Positions 8,117 to 17,101 of a stretch of DNA of 53,808 nt are shown here, piece after piece (within the stretch, counting starts at the first letter, position 1; the number at the start of each line of letters is the position of its first letter). Source of the DNA: an uncultured Bacteroidales bacterium. GTDB lineage: Bacteria; Bacteroidota; Bacteroidia; Bacteroidales; P3. The stretch lies in the NCBI GenBank assembly GCA_905235855.1, contig CAJONE010000006.1, forward strand, positions 1 to 53,808, given 5' to 3'. A model generated the notes under the pieces. That model was not told the DNA's origin and did no database searches. It was given only the letters and a program-made list of their open reading frames with translations. The position numbers were made by a program, and so were the translations under genes.

Positions 8117-9247
8117 ATGCGTATCGGAGTAAACACTCGCCTACTGATTGACGGACGTATGGACGGCATCGGATGGTTCGCTTTCCATACCCTTCGTCGC
8201 ATTGTTGCGGCCCATCCCGAACACGAATTCTTGTTTTTTTTCGACCGCAAACCCTCGCCGAAATTCATCTTTGCCGACAATGTCAAACCCATAATTGTGT
8301 TCCCTCCGGCGCGACACCCTGCACTGTGGTGGCTCTTCTTCGAATGCGGAATAACGAAAGCCCTGAAACACTACAATGTCGACCTTTTCCTATCGCCTGA
8401 CGGATTTATCCCACTTAAGGTTACCGTCCCTACCATTGATGTCATCCACGACATCAACTTCTCACATTTCCCAAACAACCTCAAACCATCACACCAACGC
8501 TATATGACCCACTATTTTCCTATTTTTGCGCAAAGGGCCACACGTGTAGTCACGGTTTCTGAGTTCTCAAAACGCGACATAGCCAAAACCTACGATATTC
8601 CCCCCGACAAAATCAGTGTCACCTACAACGGTGCAGGCGACGCCTACCACCCCATCGGCGACAACGAACAGCTCCATGTGCGGCAGTGCTACACTGGAGG
8701 CAGCCCCTATTTCATATTCATTAGCACCATCTTACGCCGGAAAAACCTCGCCAACCTCCTTAAAGCCTTCGACCGTTTCAAAGCCTCCGACCAACAAAAC
8801 CACAAACTCGTAGTGGTGGGTGCCAAAGCTTGGTGGCAGGATGAACTGAAAGATACCTACGACACAATGCAGCACCAGTCCGATGTGTTCTTTTTGGGCC
8901 GTGTCGAAACACAAAAGCTCTCGCACCTCCTTGCCTCCGCTGTCGCGCTTGTCTATCCCTCCTTCTTCGAAGGGTTTGGCATTCCAATTGTCGAGGCTTT
9001 CAACGCCGAAACAGCCGTCATCACTTCCAACCTCACATCCATGCCCGAAGTGGCGGGAGATGCAGCACTGCTTATCGACCCACACGATGTCGAGGCCATC
9101 TCCAAGGCCATGCTTCATCTGGCCAACGACACTCAACTACGCCTGCGGCTGATAGAGCGGGGGTGCACAAGACGAAACCTCTTCACCTGGGACGCCGCTG
9201 CCACAAAACTATGGAACATAATGATGCAGACCTACAAAGATGCGTAG
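8117..9247 (+). CDS. Glycosyltransferase, GT4 type (GT-B fold)
   Basis: 376 residues from the ATG that opens MRIGVNTRLLIDGR; a longer frame exists upstream but overlaps purN. The N-terminal acceptor domain is followed by a donor-binding domain with FISTILRRKNLANLLKAF and the E-x7-E motif EGFGIPIVEAF. It probably transfers a sugar from a nucleotide-sugar donor to a surface polysaccharide or lipid carrier; the substrate cannot be read from sequence. Its TAG stop overlaps the ATG of the next gene by 8 bp, showing coupling and showing TAG used as a normal stop. Confidence 0.92.
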   Translation: MRIGVNTRLLIDGRMDGIGWFAFHTLRRIVAAHPEHEFLFFFDRKPSPKFIFADNVKPIIVFPPARHPALWWLFFECGITKALKHYNVDLFLSPDGFIPLKVTVPTIDVIHDINFSHFPNNLKPSHQRYMTHYFPIFAQRATRVVTVSEFSKRDIAKTYDIPPDKISVTYNGAGDAYHPIGDNEQLHVRQCYTGGSPYFIFISTILRRKNLANLLKAFDRFKASDQQNHKLVVVGAKAWWQDELKDTYDTMQHQSDVFFLGRVETQKLSHLLASAVALVYPSFFEGFGIPIVEAFNAETAVITSNLTSMPEVAGDAALLIDPHDVEAISKAMLHLANDTQLRLRLIERGCTRRNLFTWDAAATKLWNIMMQTYKDA

Positions 9248-10409
9248 TATTCTATTATACACTTTGATGATGTTGCTCGTAGCAGACCTGTGTGCGCAAT
9301 GCGACTCGCTGTCGGCCAACCTGGTGTTCAACCCCTCGTTCGAGGAACACCTCGAATGTCCGAGGAAAATCGACGCCAAGGGCGTTCTCACCATCGTCGA
9401 GGCATGGTATCAGCCCACCGCCGGCAGCGCCGACTACTTCAATCGCTGCGCCACGCGCGACTGTACGGTGCCACAAAACAAACTCGGCCACCAGCAGCCT
9501 CGCACTGGCGACGCCTACTGCGGCATCTACTGCTCAAAGGACAACTACCGCGAATACCTCCAGACACAGCTCTGCGAGCCCCTGCAACCGAGTTGTCGCT
9601 ACCGCGTCTCTTTCCACGTCGCTCTTTCAGAAAACTCCACCGTGGCCGTCTCCTCCATCGGTGCCCTCTTCACATCCGAGCGTGTCGCTGACTCGGGCAG
9701 AGGAATGCTTATGCACAAAAGCCACAACTCGCTCGGCTCGCTCGTAAGTCAGACCATCGCCACCCCCTTCATCCCTCAGGTGGTAGCCGACCGTGTTCTC
9801 TCCGACACATCAGGGTGGATGGAAATCAGCGGCGAGTTCACCGCATCGGGCGGCGAGGAGTTCCTCACCATCGGCAACTTCAACGATGCAGCCCATTCTG
9901 GTATTGCCGAATACGACTGGCTCACACAGATTCTCACTGGCAGCTACTACTATATCGACGACGTAAGCGTCCTACTCATCAGCAGCCCCGAAAAAAACCA
10001 AAACTCCGCCGTTCAAGCAAGCCCATCCCTATCAACCAACCAAGCAACCACAACGCTATCCGTCGGTGCCACAGTGGTACTCCACGACATCTATTTCCAG
10101 TTCGACCGCAGCACCATACTCCAACAGTCATACAAAGAACTCACATACATCCTTTCGTTGTTACGCGACAACCCCAGAATGCGCATCGAAATAGGCGGCC
10201 ACACCGACAATCAAGGCAATGCCTCCTACAACATGAAGCTTTCCGAAAGCCGTGCCAAGGCCGTAGCCGAGTATCTGACGGCCAAAGGCATCGACCCAAA
10301 ACGCCTGCAATACCGCGGTTACGGCAAAACCCGCCCCATAGCCGACAACACAACCGAAGAAGGCCAAGCCAAAAACCGCCGGGTGGAAATCAAAATCCTC
10401 TCGAAATAA
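9240..10409 (+). CDS. OmpA-family outer-membrane/peptidoglycan-associated protein
   Basis: 389 residues. A signal peptide ends at about DLCAQC, and a beta-sandwich domain of about 220 residues (NLVFNPSFEE ... YYYIDDVSVLL) is typical of Bacteroidota OmpA-like proteins. After a Ser/Thr/Gln linker comes a C-terminal OmpA domain (about 280-389) with IYFQFDRSTI, GGHTDNQGNASYN, SESRAKAVAEYL and NRRVEIKI, carrying the Asp and Arg that bind diaminopimelate in peptidoglycan. It should anchor the outer membrane to the wall. It overlaps the glycosyltransferase by 8 bp. A frameshifted paralogue lies at 14988-16210. Confidence 0.92.
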   Translation: MRSILLYTLMMLLVADLCAQCDSLSANLVFNPSFEEHLECPRKIDAKGVLTIVEAWYQPTAGSADYFNRCATRDCTVPQNKLGHQQPRTGDAYCGIYCSKDNYREYLQTQLCEPLQPSCRYRVSFHVALSENSTVAVSSIGALFTSERVADSGRGMLMHKSHNSLGSLVSQTIATPFIPQVVADRVLSDTSGWMEISGEFTASGGEEFLTIGNFNDAAHSGIAEYDWLTQILTGSYYYIDDVSVLLISSPEKNQNSAVQASPSLSTNQATTTLSVGATVVLHDIYFQFDRSTILQQSYKELTYILSLLRDNPRMRIEIGGHTDNQGNASYNMKLSESRAKAVAEYLTAKGIDPKRLQYRGYGKTRPIADNTTEEGQAKNRRVEIKILSK

Positions 10410-10453
10410 CTGTAGGTGCCTCCACCTATCTGCCACCGGTACACCATCCCATT

Positions 10454-10478
10454 TACCACACGCTGCGAGTGTGTGGTA
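10454..10478 (+). terminator. Hairpin downstream of the OmpA gene
   Basis: TACCACAC (10454-10461) and GTGTGGTA (10471-10478) form an 8-bp stem with a 9-nt loop, 45 bp after the OmpA stop. No T-run follows, so it may be a weak terminator or an mRNA 3'-end stabiliser. Confidence 0.45.
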
Positions 10479-10540
10479 TTGCAAACCCATTGATCTCGCT
10501 GTTGCTTATATGGAATATCTGCAAGAACTATAACTATATC

Positions 10541-10620
10541 ATAGCAAAAATGACAAAAATTACCGTAAATTTATAGGAAAGATGACAAAAATGCATCTAT
10601 ATTTTATAGGATAAATGACA
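10541..10620. repeat. Three phased direct repeats with core ATGACA
   Basis: Copies start at 10541, 10573 and 10606 (period 32-33 bp). Each reads ATAGxAxAxATGACA; on the minus strand the consensus is TGTCATYTWTSCTAT. They sit in AT-rich DNA between the OmpA hairpin and the small minus-strand ORF fragment. The function is unknown; they could be binding sites for one protein or part of a non-autonomous element. Confidence 0.55.
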
Positions 10621-10634
10621 ATCTATTCTATAAT

Positions 10635-10904
10635 TCAAACAAACCTAGTATTTTGCAACGTCAAAACAATTATGCCTGTATATTTCGTGATGTTCTTACA
10701 GAAATCGTCGATGGCAGACGTATTTCTTCCGCTGGTTACAACATAGCCGTCAAAAATCAGTTTATAATTCCCAAGGCCATTTGCCAGACTTCTAATTACA
10801 TCCACCCCGGCATTCCCTCGATGCTCAGGCGATAGTCTATCAATGTGTGCCATTCGGCACGCTATATTGAAATGATCCGAAAAATTGTGGGATAAACATA
10901 GCAA
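10635..10904 (-). pseudogene. Short ORF or gene fragment of unknown family
   Basis: An 89-residue frame with a TTG start and an in-frame ATG at codon 18 (MAHIDRLSPEHRGNAG). The part VDVIRSLANGLGNYKLIFDGYVV reads like folded protein rather than random translation, but it is too short for me to place in a family. No promoter or signal peptide is evident. I suspect the 3' piece of a gene lost from this spot; coding status is uncertain. Confidence 0.3.
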
Positions 10905-11216
10905 AAGCCTTGGACATTGGCTTTTATCTGTAATTCATTTTACATTTCACATACTTTCTTTTTACTGTCCTCTACTGTTCTTTTACTATTCACCTACCTT
11001 TCTTTTACTTTTTTTCTCCTACTTTTACACACATGGGATATAAACTGGTTATATACTGACCTAATACTGAGACCACTTTGGACCTATTCTGCTCCTACGC
11101 TGCGCCTATTCCGCTTATACTTTTGTTTTTACATCGAAAAACGCGAAAGACACGAAAAGGTTCTGATTGCATTAATATGTCAGTGTTTGGGACGGTTTTG
11201 GGGTGGTTGATAAAAA
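10905..11216. other. Non-coding pyrimidine-rich stretch with spaced TTTTACT motifs
   Basis: No credible gene. TTTTACT recurs at 10960, 10981 and 11003, with a related CTTTTAC at 11022, about 21 bp apart, and CCTA recurs further right (11060, 11083, 11094, 11105) at roughly 11-bp multiples. It lies between the ORF fragment and the terminator of the LRR gene. Confidence 0.4.
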
Positions 11217-11239
11217 AAGAGCAGCGTTTGGCTGCTCTT
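11217..11239 (-). terminator. Intrinsic terminator of the BspA-like gene
   Basis: AAGAGCAGC (11217-11225) pairs with GCTGCTCTT (11231-11239). On the minus strand the stem is followed by a run of seven T. It lies 21 bp past the stop at 11260. Confidence 0.85.
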
Positions 11240-11259
11240 GGGGGATTTTGTTTTGTTTG

Positions 11260-13554
11260 TTATCTTACTACCACTTTTCTTGGTGGATTGGTTCCGATTT
11301 TGACCATATAGACACCTTTGTTGTTCACGCAGATGGGGCCTTCGATGCGGCCTTTATGGACGATGCGACCCATGACGTCGTAAACGAGAGCGTCGGAGTA
11401 CTCGGCTCCTTCAATCACTATTTCGTTGCCACGAGAGTAAATCTTGATGTTGTCGTAGGTGATGTCATCGATGCCGTTAGAGCCGTCGACAGAGAAGTAG
11501 GCCACATACGACGCACTACCCATTACTGTTATCAAACGCGACTCATCCGTGCTGCCGTCGCTCCAGTGGTCGAACCGATAGCCCGTGCTGGCGTGGGCCG
11601 ATATCACCGCCGGCATCCCCACTGCATATTCGCCGCCACCGCTCACACTACCCATTGCCGTATTGGCCGACATCACGTTTATCGTGTACGTTTGCACGGG
11701 GTTCGACGTGGCTATATTCGAGCGCGAGCTTATCGCCGTCTTTGCACTGTTGCCGGCCACTACTTCTATCTGGTAGTACACGTCGCCGTTTGTGCCTTCG
11801 TCGCTGAAGCTTGTGGCCGATGAAACCACACTTGTCAGCAACGACATCGTGTTGGAAGTGCTCCTGCGAAAAATCCTATAGCCGTCATAACTGAATCCCC
11901 CGTAGGGTGTCCACGAGAGGTTCCATGTAGCCCCCTGCCCCTGACTTATTTGTAGGTGTATGGTGGTGTGTGCCGCACTCTTACCAGATTCGCTGCCGTT
12001 GCTAAACTGTGCAGCAATCTTGTAGCTGTAGGCCTGGGTTGCAGGATTCGAGTTGTCGTCCACCCAAGTGTATTCGCCCGACCCGTGCCACATCACATAC
12101 CCTGCTACCGAGTAGCCGCCGAGACCTTCGCGATAGACGTTGTACTGCACAATGTTGTTGGCTGCCGGAGCGGACCAATGCACTGCGTTGTGGCCGTTGC
12201 CGTCCACGCCCACATAAGCGATAGCCGGAGCGTCGGTCGAAGGCTGCTCGCCACCGCCGCCCGGCACGAAATAGGCCGTCAGCTCCATATCCTCGTTCAC
12301 CGTCAGCGAGTAAGGATTCGACGTAGAGTTGTCGCTCCAGTGGTCAAACCGGTAACCACTGTTCGCCACGGCATAGACAACAGCCTGCGGGTTAGTGCAG
12401 GAGGGCATGGTGAGAATCTGCACAGAACCCATAATTTCGTTATTAGATACTGCTGAAAAAACGTATGCAGACCCCTCTACGAAATTGGTAAACCGTGACC
12501 ATCCAGTTGCGCTGGTATAGTACGACAATCGGCCACAGGGAATATAAACAGGTATATTGGTTGGAATACCGTTAAATGTATTACTGTATGCCATTGGTGG
12601 CACATTATTAAGTGAGTGTATTTCAGTCAACCCGCTACAGCCAGAAAAAGCATAGTCTGAAATGTTGGTGACGGAATTGCCAATGGTAATGGAAGTGAGG
12701 CCGCTGCAGTCTGAGAAGGCGTCGTAGCCGATAGATGTGACGGAGTTTGGGATGGTAATGGAAGTGAGGCCGCTGCAGTCTCGGAAGGCGTTGTTGCCGA
12801 TAGATGTGACGGAGTTAGGGATGGTAATGGAAGTGAGGCCGCTGCAGTTTCGGAAGGCCCCGTCGCCGATAGATGTGACGGAGTTGGGGATGGTAATGGA
12901 AGTGAGGCCGCTGCAGCCTGAGAAGGCGTAGTCGCCGATAGCGGTGACGGAATTAGGGATGAGTGTGTTCATACAACCCTGGATAACTGTGTTTGTGCTG
13001 GTCTCTATTATTGCATTGCAGTTGTTCCGGCTGTCATACACGCTGTTGCCACTTTCCACTACAATGCTATTTAAATTTGTGCAGCCTAAGAAGGGGCTGT
13101 AGCCGATAGATGTGACGGAGTTGGGGATGGTAATGGAAGTGAGGCCGCTGCAGCCTGAGAAGGCGTTGTCGCCGATAGATGTGACGGAGTTGGGGATGGT
13201 AATGGAAGTGAGGCCGCTGCAGTCTCGGAAGGCGTTGTTGCCGATAGATGTGACGGAGTTAGGGATGGTAATGGAAGTGAGGCCGCTGCAGCCTGAGAAG
13301 GCGTTGTCGCCGATAGATGTGACGGAGTAGGTTGTGCTGTTATGACTTACTGACGTCGGAATTGTCAGGGATCCCGAAAGATTATTGTAATTTGGACCGC
13401 CTTCGACGTCATATAGCATTGTCACCTGTGCATTACCATTAACGATGTTATAATATAGGGTCTGACCGCTTGGTGCAACAGCTGAAAAGTCAAAAGCCGA
13501 TGCATTGCTTGTTATCGCAAACAGTGCAATTAAACAAAATAGTATTCTTTTCAT
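11260..13554 (-). CDS. BspA-like leucine-rich-repeat surface protein with T9SS tail
   Basis: 764 residues. A signal peptide (1-20) is followed by about nine Treponema/BspA-type LRRs of 23 residues ([23 protein letters not shown]), the fourth expanded to about 55 residues. Then come an InlB-type beta repeat ([17 protein letters not shown]), a fibronectin-III-like region, a second InlB-type repeat and a C-terminal type A sorting domain ending [21 protein letters not shown]. The tail predicts export by T9SS and attachment to the cell surface. BspA-family proteins bind host or matrix proteins; the ligand here is unknown. It starts 10 nt after the stop of the Mrr-like gene, so the two are probably co-transcribed. 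Confidence 0.9.
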   Translation of the reverse strand: MKRILFCLIALFAITSNASAFDFSAVAPSGQTLYYNIVNGNAQVTMLYDVEGGPNYNNLSGSLTIPTSVSHNSTTYSVTSIGDNAFSGCSGLTSITIPNSVTSIGNNAFRDCSGLTSITIPNSVTSIGDNAFSGCSGLTSITIPNSVTSIGYSPFLGCTNLNSIVVESGNSVYDSRNNCNAIIETSTNTVIQGCMNTLIPNSVTAIGDYAFSGCSGLTSITIPNSVTSIGDGAFRNCSGLTSITIPNSVTSIGNNAFRDCSGLTSITIPNSVTSIGYDAFSDCSGLTSITIGNSVTNISDYAFSGCSGLTEIHSLNNVPPMAYSNTFNGIPTNIPVYIPCGRLSYYTSATGWSRFTNFVEGSAYVFSAVSNNEIMGSVQILTMPSCTNPQAVVYAVANSGYRFDHWSDNSTSNPYSLTVNEDMELTAYFVPGGGGEQPSTDAPAIAYVGVDGNGHNAVHWSAPAANNIVQYNVYREGLGGYSVAGYVMWHGSGEYTWVDDNSNPATQAYSYKIAAQFSNGSESGKSAAHTTIHLQISQGQGATWNLSWTPYGGFSYDGYRIFRRSTSNTMSLLTSVVSSATSFSDEGTNGDVYYQIEVVAGNSAKTAISSRSNIATSNPVQTYTINVMSANTAMGSVSGGGEYAVGMPAVISAHASTGYRFDHWSDGSTDESRLITVMGSASYVAYFSVDGSNGIDDITYDNIKIYSRGNEIVIEGAEYSDALVYDVMGRIVHKGRIEGPICVNNKGVYMVKIGTNPPRKVVVR
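12620..13335 (-). repeat. 69-bp tandem repeats encoding the LRRs
   Basis: Nearly identical 69-bp units, most differing by only a few bases (for example in the segment GTCACATCTATCGGC), encode the 23-residue LRRs. An atypical unit near 12950-13095 splits the array into two blocks. Identity this high at DNA level implies recent copying and copy-number instability. Confidence 0.9.
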
Positions 13555-13564
13555 GGCTCAATAT

Positions 13565-14617
13565 TTATAAAGGTAGTGAATAAACTCCGTTTTCAACAAG
13601 CATTTGGGCAAATTCAAGACCCGCGATCAGTCGCACGTCGGAGGCTTCTGCATCGTTCTTGGCTTTTTCGCTGAAGTCTTCGCAGGTCGAGATCACCCAC
13701 AACTGCGACGATGGCAGTTGACGCTGCTTCTCGATGGTTTTCTTATAGTTTGTTATCTGCGTGACCGCCCATTCATTAGTATGTTCTGTGTGCTTCTTGA
13801 CCTGAATGAAAATAGTAAAACCGTTGAGTCGGTCGAAGGTCGCTATCACGTCGGCGTCGCCTTCTTCGTGGGTTGTGGAGTTTTTGGCTGGAATGGTTGT
13901 CTCGGCTCCGAGCTGTTCCATATACCACGCCACAAGCTTTTCAAGGCTGTCGTCCTTGAGCAGTGTTCTTATTTGATCCAGCAGTGTTTTGGCTGCTTCC
14001 TCGATAAAAGTGCTGCGAAGATTGATAGGCTTGTTTTCCGCAAAACGTTTAACAGCATCGTCCACATCTTTCCACAAGTCGTTGATATCGCAGTTGGTTT
14101 GCTGGATTTTCATACGCGAATAGAGCGCCTGCGAAGCGTAGTCTCCACGTGGAATACCTACGGCCAGAGGCTCCACTTTGCGATAGAACCCCATGTCTAT
14201 CTGTCGCCCGTCAGCGTAGGCGGGGTATCCTTTACTGTCAAGGGTTGCCTTGTCGCCGTTCCAGTCGATCCACAAATCTTGTACAAATTTATCCTGGTTG
14301 TTATAAACAATATCGTCGGCAATGCGATAGACATTGAAACTTCCTGACAGCGGTACCACAACGACATCGCCCTTTTTCATTTTGTTCAAGAATCGCCATA
14401 AATTGTAGCGGTTTCTCGGTTGCCCCCACCCTTCATCACTGAACACTTTTTCGAACGAATCCCAGTCTTTGGTCAGCAATGCCTGCTGTTCCGGATTGGA
14501 AAAGTCGCTCCATCCGATTGAAATCAGATTGTGTTTTTCCAGCAGTTCGTGAGTGAAAGGCCATGCCTTGTCACCACATTTGCAACGATGCATCCAATAG
14601 TTTTGTTCTTTTTCCAT
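13565..14617 (-). CDS. Predicted type IV (modification-dependent) restriction endonuclease, Mrr-like
   Basis: 350 residues from the ATG at 14617; the frame extends to 14749, but that extension is not conserved-looking. The N-terminal ~110 residues (ELLEKHNLISIGWSDFS ... MKKGDVVVVPL ... YRIADD) resemble PUA/EVE-like modified-base readers attached to nucleases. The C-terminal half is a PD-(D/E)xK Mrr-type fold: GDADVIATF at 253-261 with Asp256, then IQVKK with Gln272 and Lys274, spaced as in the Mrr catalytic motif D-x15-QxK. No methyltransferase or specificity subunit is adjacent, which fits a stand-alone enzyme that cuts modified foreign DNA. It is followed after 10 nt by the BspA-like gene. 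Domain family is fairly sure; substrate is inference. Confidence 0.7.
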   Translation of the reverse strand: MEKEQNYWMHRCKCGDKAWPFTHELLEKHNLISIGWSDFSNPEQQALLTKDWDSFEKVFSDEGWGQPRNRYNLWRFLNKMKKGDVVVVPLSGSFNVYRIADDIVYNNQDKFVQDLWIDWNGDKATLDSKGYPAYADGRQIDMGFYRKVEPLAVGIPRGDYASQALYSRMKIQQTNCDINDLWKDVDDAVKRFAENKPINLRSTFIEEAAKTLLDQIRTLLKDDSLEKLVAWYMEQLGAETTIPAKNSTTHEEGDADVIATFDRLNGFTIFIQVKKHTEHTNEWAVTQITNYKKTIEKQRQLPSSQLWVISTCEDFSEKAKNDAEASDVRLIAGLEFAQMLVENGVYSLPL

Positions 14618-14911
14618 GGTTTTTGTTTTATGTCCCCAAACCTCCAACAGGACTAAACATAAAAAGAAAGGCATGAGGTTTATGTACTCATGTCGTCTTT
14701 TATCAGGTATCGCCAAACACCTTTGCCGGAACGAATCTTTATGGGACATAACTCACGCCTGTCGCAATGCTATCGGTAGGATAGCATATACACACAAGCG
14801 AAAGCAAAAAAGCTCACTCCCCCAGCTTAGGAATCTTTGGCGAAATTCGATAAAAGGGACAACTGTCGTAATGCTTTTCTCGCATGCTTACTTCTCTCTC
14901 GTAAACAAATG

Positions 14912-14919
14912 CAAAGTTA
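14912..14919 (-). promoter_or_regulatory. Probable -7 element upstream of the Mrr-like gene
   Basis: The minus strand reads TAACTTTGC, a consensus -7 element, without a clear TTTG upstream. Use of it gives a leader of about 290 nt (14618-14905) before the ATG. I see no known riboswitch in that leader, only an open upstream extension of the frame. Confidence 0.45.
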
Positions 14920-14987
14920 CGGAAAAGTTTTGAAACTGTTGCAGAATCATTCTATTTGGGCGGCTAAATCTTAATGCGGGCGGCATT

Positions 14988-16210
14988 GTGACAGGCCGAA
15001 AAGATAGCAAACCATTCTGTCCTGTGTCATATCTTGCTTTTTTCAATTCCATTTTTAGTTCTGGACGATTCGCACATGCAGCGGCAATCGCCAATCGCCG
15101 ACTTCCTACCGTCTGTCTCGCACTCCTCCTTTTGCCCGTTATAGGAGCGAACACGTCTCCTCAGGCACAAAAGTTTCATCCGACGTCAACCTCGTCTATA
15201 ACCACTCTTTCGAGGACTATATTGAGTGTCCGAAAAAAATCGATGCCAAAGGCGTATTGACCACCGTCGAGGCTTGGTACCAACCCACTGCCGGCAGCGC
15301 CGACTACTTCAACCGTTGCTCTGCCCGCGACTGTGCCGTACCACAAAACAAGCTCGGTTACCAACTACCCCACAGTGGCGACGGCTATTGTGGCATATAC
15401 TGTTCTAAAGACGAATATCGCGAGTACCTGCAGACCCAACTGCGTGAACCCTTATGTCCAGGCTGCCGCTATCGTGTATCGTTTCACGTCAGCCTCTCCG
15501 AAAACTCCACCTCGGCAGTAAGCTCCATCGGTGCTTTGTTCACTGCCGAGCGTATTGCCGACTCGGGCAGAGGTATTTTTTTGCAAAAAAGCCATCTCTC
15601 ACTTGGTACGCTTGTAAGCCAAACCATCTCAACCAACTACGCACCACAGGTGGTAAGTAACCACACACTCGACGATACTGCCGGCTGGATGGAAATCAGC
15701 GGCGAATTTGTGGCCTCCGGCGGTGAGGAGTTTTTAACCATCGGCAACTTCAACAATGTAACTCTCGTATCGCGAGCGAAAAAAACGAACGACACAAGCA
15801 CTCACAATGCCGCAAACAGCACAAACAATCGATACGGCTCCACCAGTTTCTCCACTCTTTCTGTCGGAAGCACCGTCATCCTTCACAACATATACTTCCA
15901 ATTCGACCGCAGTACCATACTTCAACAGTCATACAAAGAGCTCTCTTCGCTTATAGCAATGCTACACGACAATCCCAAAATACGCATTGAAATAGGTGGC
16001 CACACCGACAGTCAAGGTAGCGCCTCGTACAACCTGAAACTCTCCGAGAACCGTGCAAAATCAGTAGCCGAATACCTGACCGCAAAAGGAATTGACCCAA
16101 AACGCATACAATACCGAGGCTATGGTAAGACCAAACCCATTGCCGACAATTCCACCGAAGAAGGACAAGCCAAGAACCGACGCGTGGAGATCAAAATTCT
16201 ATCAAAATAA
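14988..16210 (+). pseudogene. OmpA-family paralogue, frameshifted at the signal peptide and internally shortened
   Basis: Residues from SSDVNLVYNHSFEDY to the end are homologous along their length to the OmpA-family gene at 9240-10409, with an intact OmpA domain (IYFQFDRSTI ... GGHTDSQGSASYN ... NRRVEIKI). The signal peptide (LPTVCLALLLLPVIGANTSPQAQ) is in a different frame; one extra A in the AAAA run at 15169-15172 would join them. No clean ATG precedes the signal peptide (a GTG at 14988 is the furthest start). Relative to the paralogue, about 30 residues holding the last beta-sandwich strands (YYYIDDVSV) are missing. It is probably decayed, unless the frameshift is a sequencing error. Confidence 0.7.
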
Positions 16211-16290
16211 CAACCAATTATTTCTACAGTACACCCCACCTATTTTAAAAACATAGGACACAAAAGCGATGCCAGTCATACAATGGCAAA

Positions 16291-17052
16291 TCAAGAACCG
16301 CCCAACCGTGCCATAAAGTCTTGCATGTTGCCCGCCGAGGCGGTCGAGCTGTTGGCCAACTCGTTGAGCGCCGAGCCGATGAGCGTCATCTGCTGTCCGA
16401 GGTCGCCCTGCTGCAACTCCTTGGTGCTCGCTGCATACACCTGTGCCATCTTGCCGATCGTCACCATCGCGCCTTCGCCCAGGTCGTCGCCCAGTGCCAC
16501 GTTTATCTGGTCGGCGGCCCGCACAAAACTCTCCACGTCATTTACACCGCTGATGCCCAGTTTGCCCGCTTCCGAGGCCAGCTTGTTCAGCTCCTCGCGG
16601 CTCGTGCGCGTCTCCATCTTTTTCAGCCCCTCGTTCAGCCGCTCCACCTCGTCGTGCGTCATGCCCGTGGTCTTCATCACCAGCGCATAGGCGTCGTCCA
16701 TCTTGGCCGCCTCCTCCACATAACCCTCAATCGCCCCTTTGAGACGTGAATATGTGCCCGTGGCCATATCGATCGCAGCCTTGCCGCCCATGAAAATATT
16801 TGCCGTTTCCGCTGCTTTTGTCCTGGCTTTTTCCCAACTCGCTGACAAGTCTTTCACTGCTTCTTTTTGCTTATCGAGAATGCCCTGCAACTCGGCTATT
16901 TTTTTTGTTGCCGTGATATATTCCTCGCTGCCGATTGTGGCTCTGCGTTGCTGATTTTCCAATTTTTTAATCTCAGCCCGGATACTTTTAACGGTGTTGT
17001 CGACTTGTGTCCCGTCGATATACAATGTTATTTTTCTGGAGATTTGTGCCAT
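16291..17052 (-). CDS. Phage tail tape-measure protein, N-terminal fragment
   Basis: 253 residues beginning MAQISRKITLYIDGTQ. An N-terminal coiled coil (about 20-85) is followed by the conserved tape-measure core (AAKMDDAYALVMKTTGM, SEAGKLGISGVNDVESFV, ALGDDLGEGAMVTIG). Full-length relatives usually have well over 600 residues; this one stops at ARLGGS with TGA 80 bp from the end of the OmpA paralogue. There are no other structural genes nearby, so it is a prophage remnant. Confidence 0.8.
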   Translation of the reverse strand: MAQISRKITLYIDGTQVDNTVKSIRAEIKKLENQQRRATIGSEEYITATKKIAELQGILDKQKEAVKDLSASWEKARTKAAETANIFMGGKAAIDMATGTYSRLKGAIEGYVEEAAKMDDAYALVMKTTGMTHDEVERLNEGLKKMETRTSREELNKLASEAGKLGISGVNDVESFVRAADQINVALGDDLGEGAMVTIGKMAQVYAASTKELQQGDLGQQMTLIGSALNELANSSTASAGNMQDFMARLGGS

Positions 17053-17075
17053 GTGATATTTCTTTTGTAATTTTG
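17043..17075 (+). promoter_or_regulatory. Promoter for the pentapeptide-repeat gene
   Basis: TTTG (17043-17046), 21 bp, then TAATTTTG (17068-17075). It overlaps the first codons of the divergent tape-measure gene and places the transcript start about 20 nt before the ATG at 17102. Confidence 0.55.
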
Positions 17076-17101
17076 CAGATGAGCAGTAAAGATATTTTGT
17101 T

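Noticed and set aside
12737..13330. Plus-strand repeat proteins ([18 protein letters not shown]) opposite the LRR gene
   Set aside because: They are antisense translations of the 69-bp LRR repeats; the minus-strand protein has a signal peptide, LRRs and a T9SS tail.
12620..13335. CRISPR array
   Set aside because: The repeats are coding, contiguous and without unique spacers; no cas genes are present.
9240..16210. Composite transposon bounded by the OmpA repeats
   Set aside because: The repeats are diverged, full-length genes without terminal inverted repeats, target duplications or a transposase.
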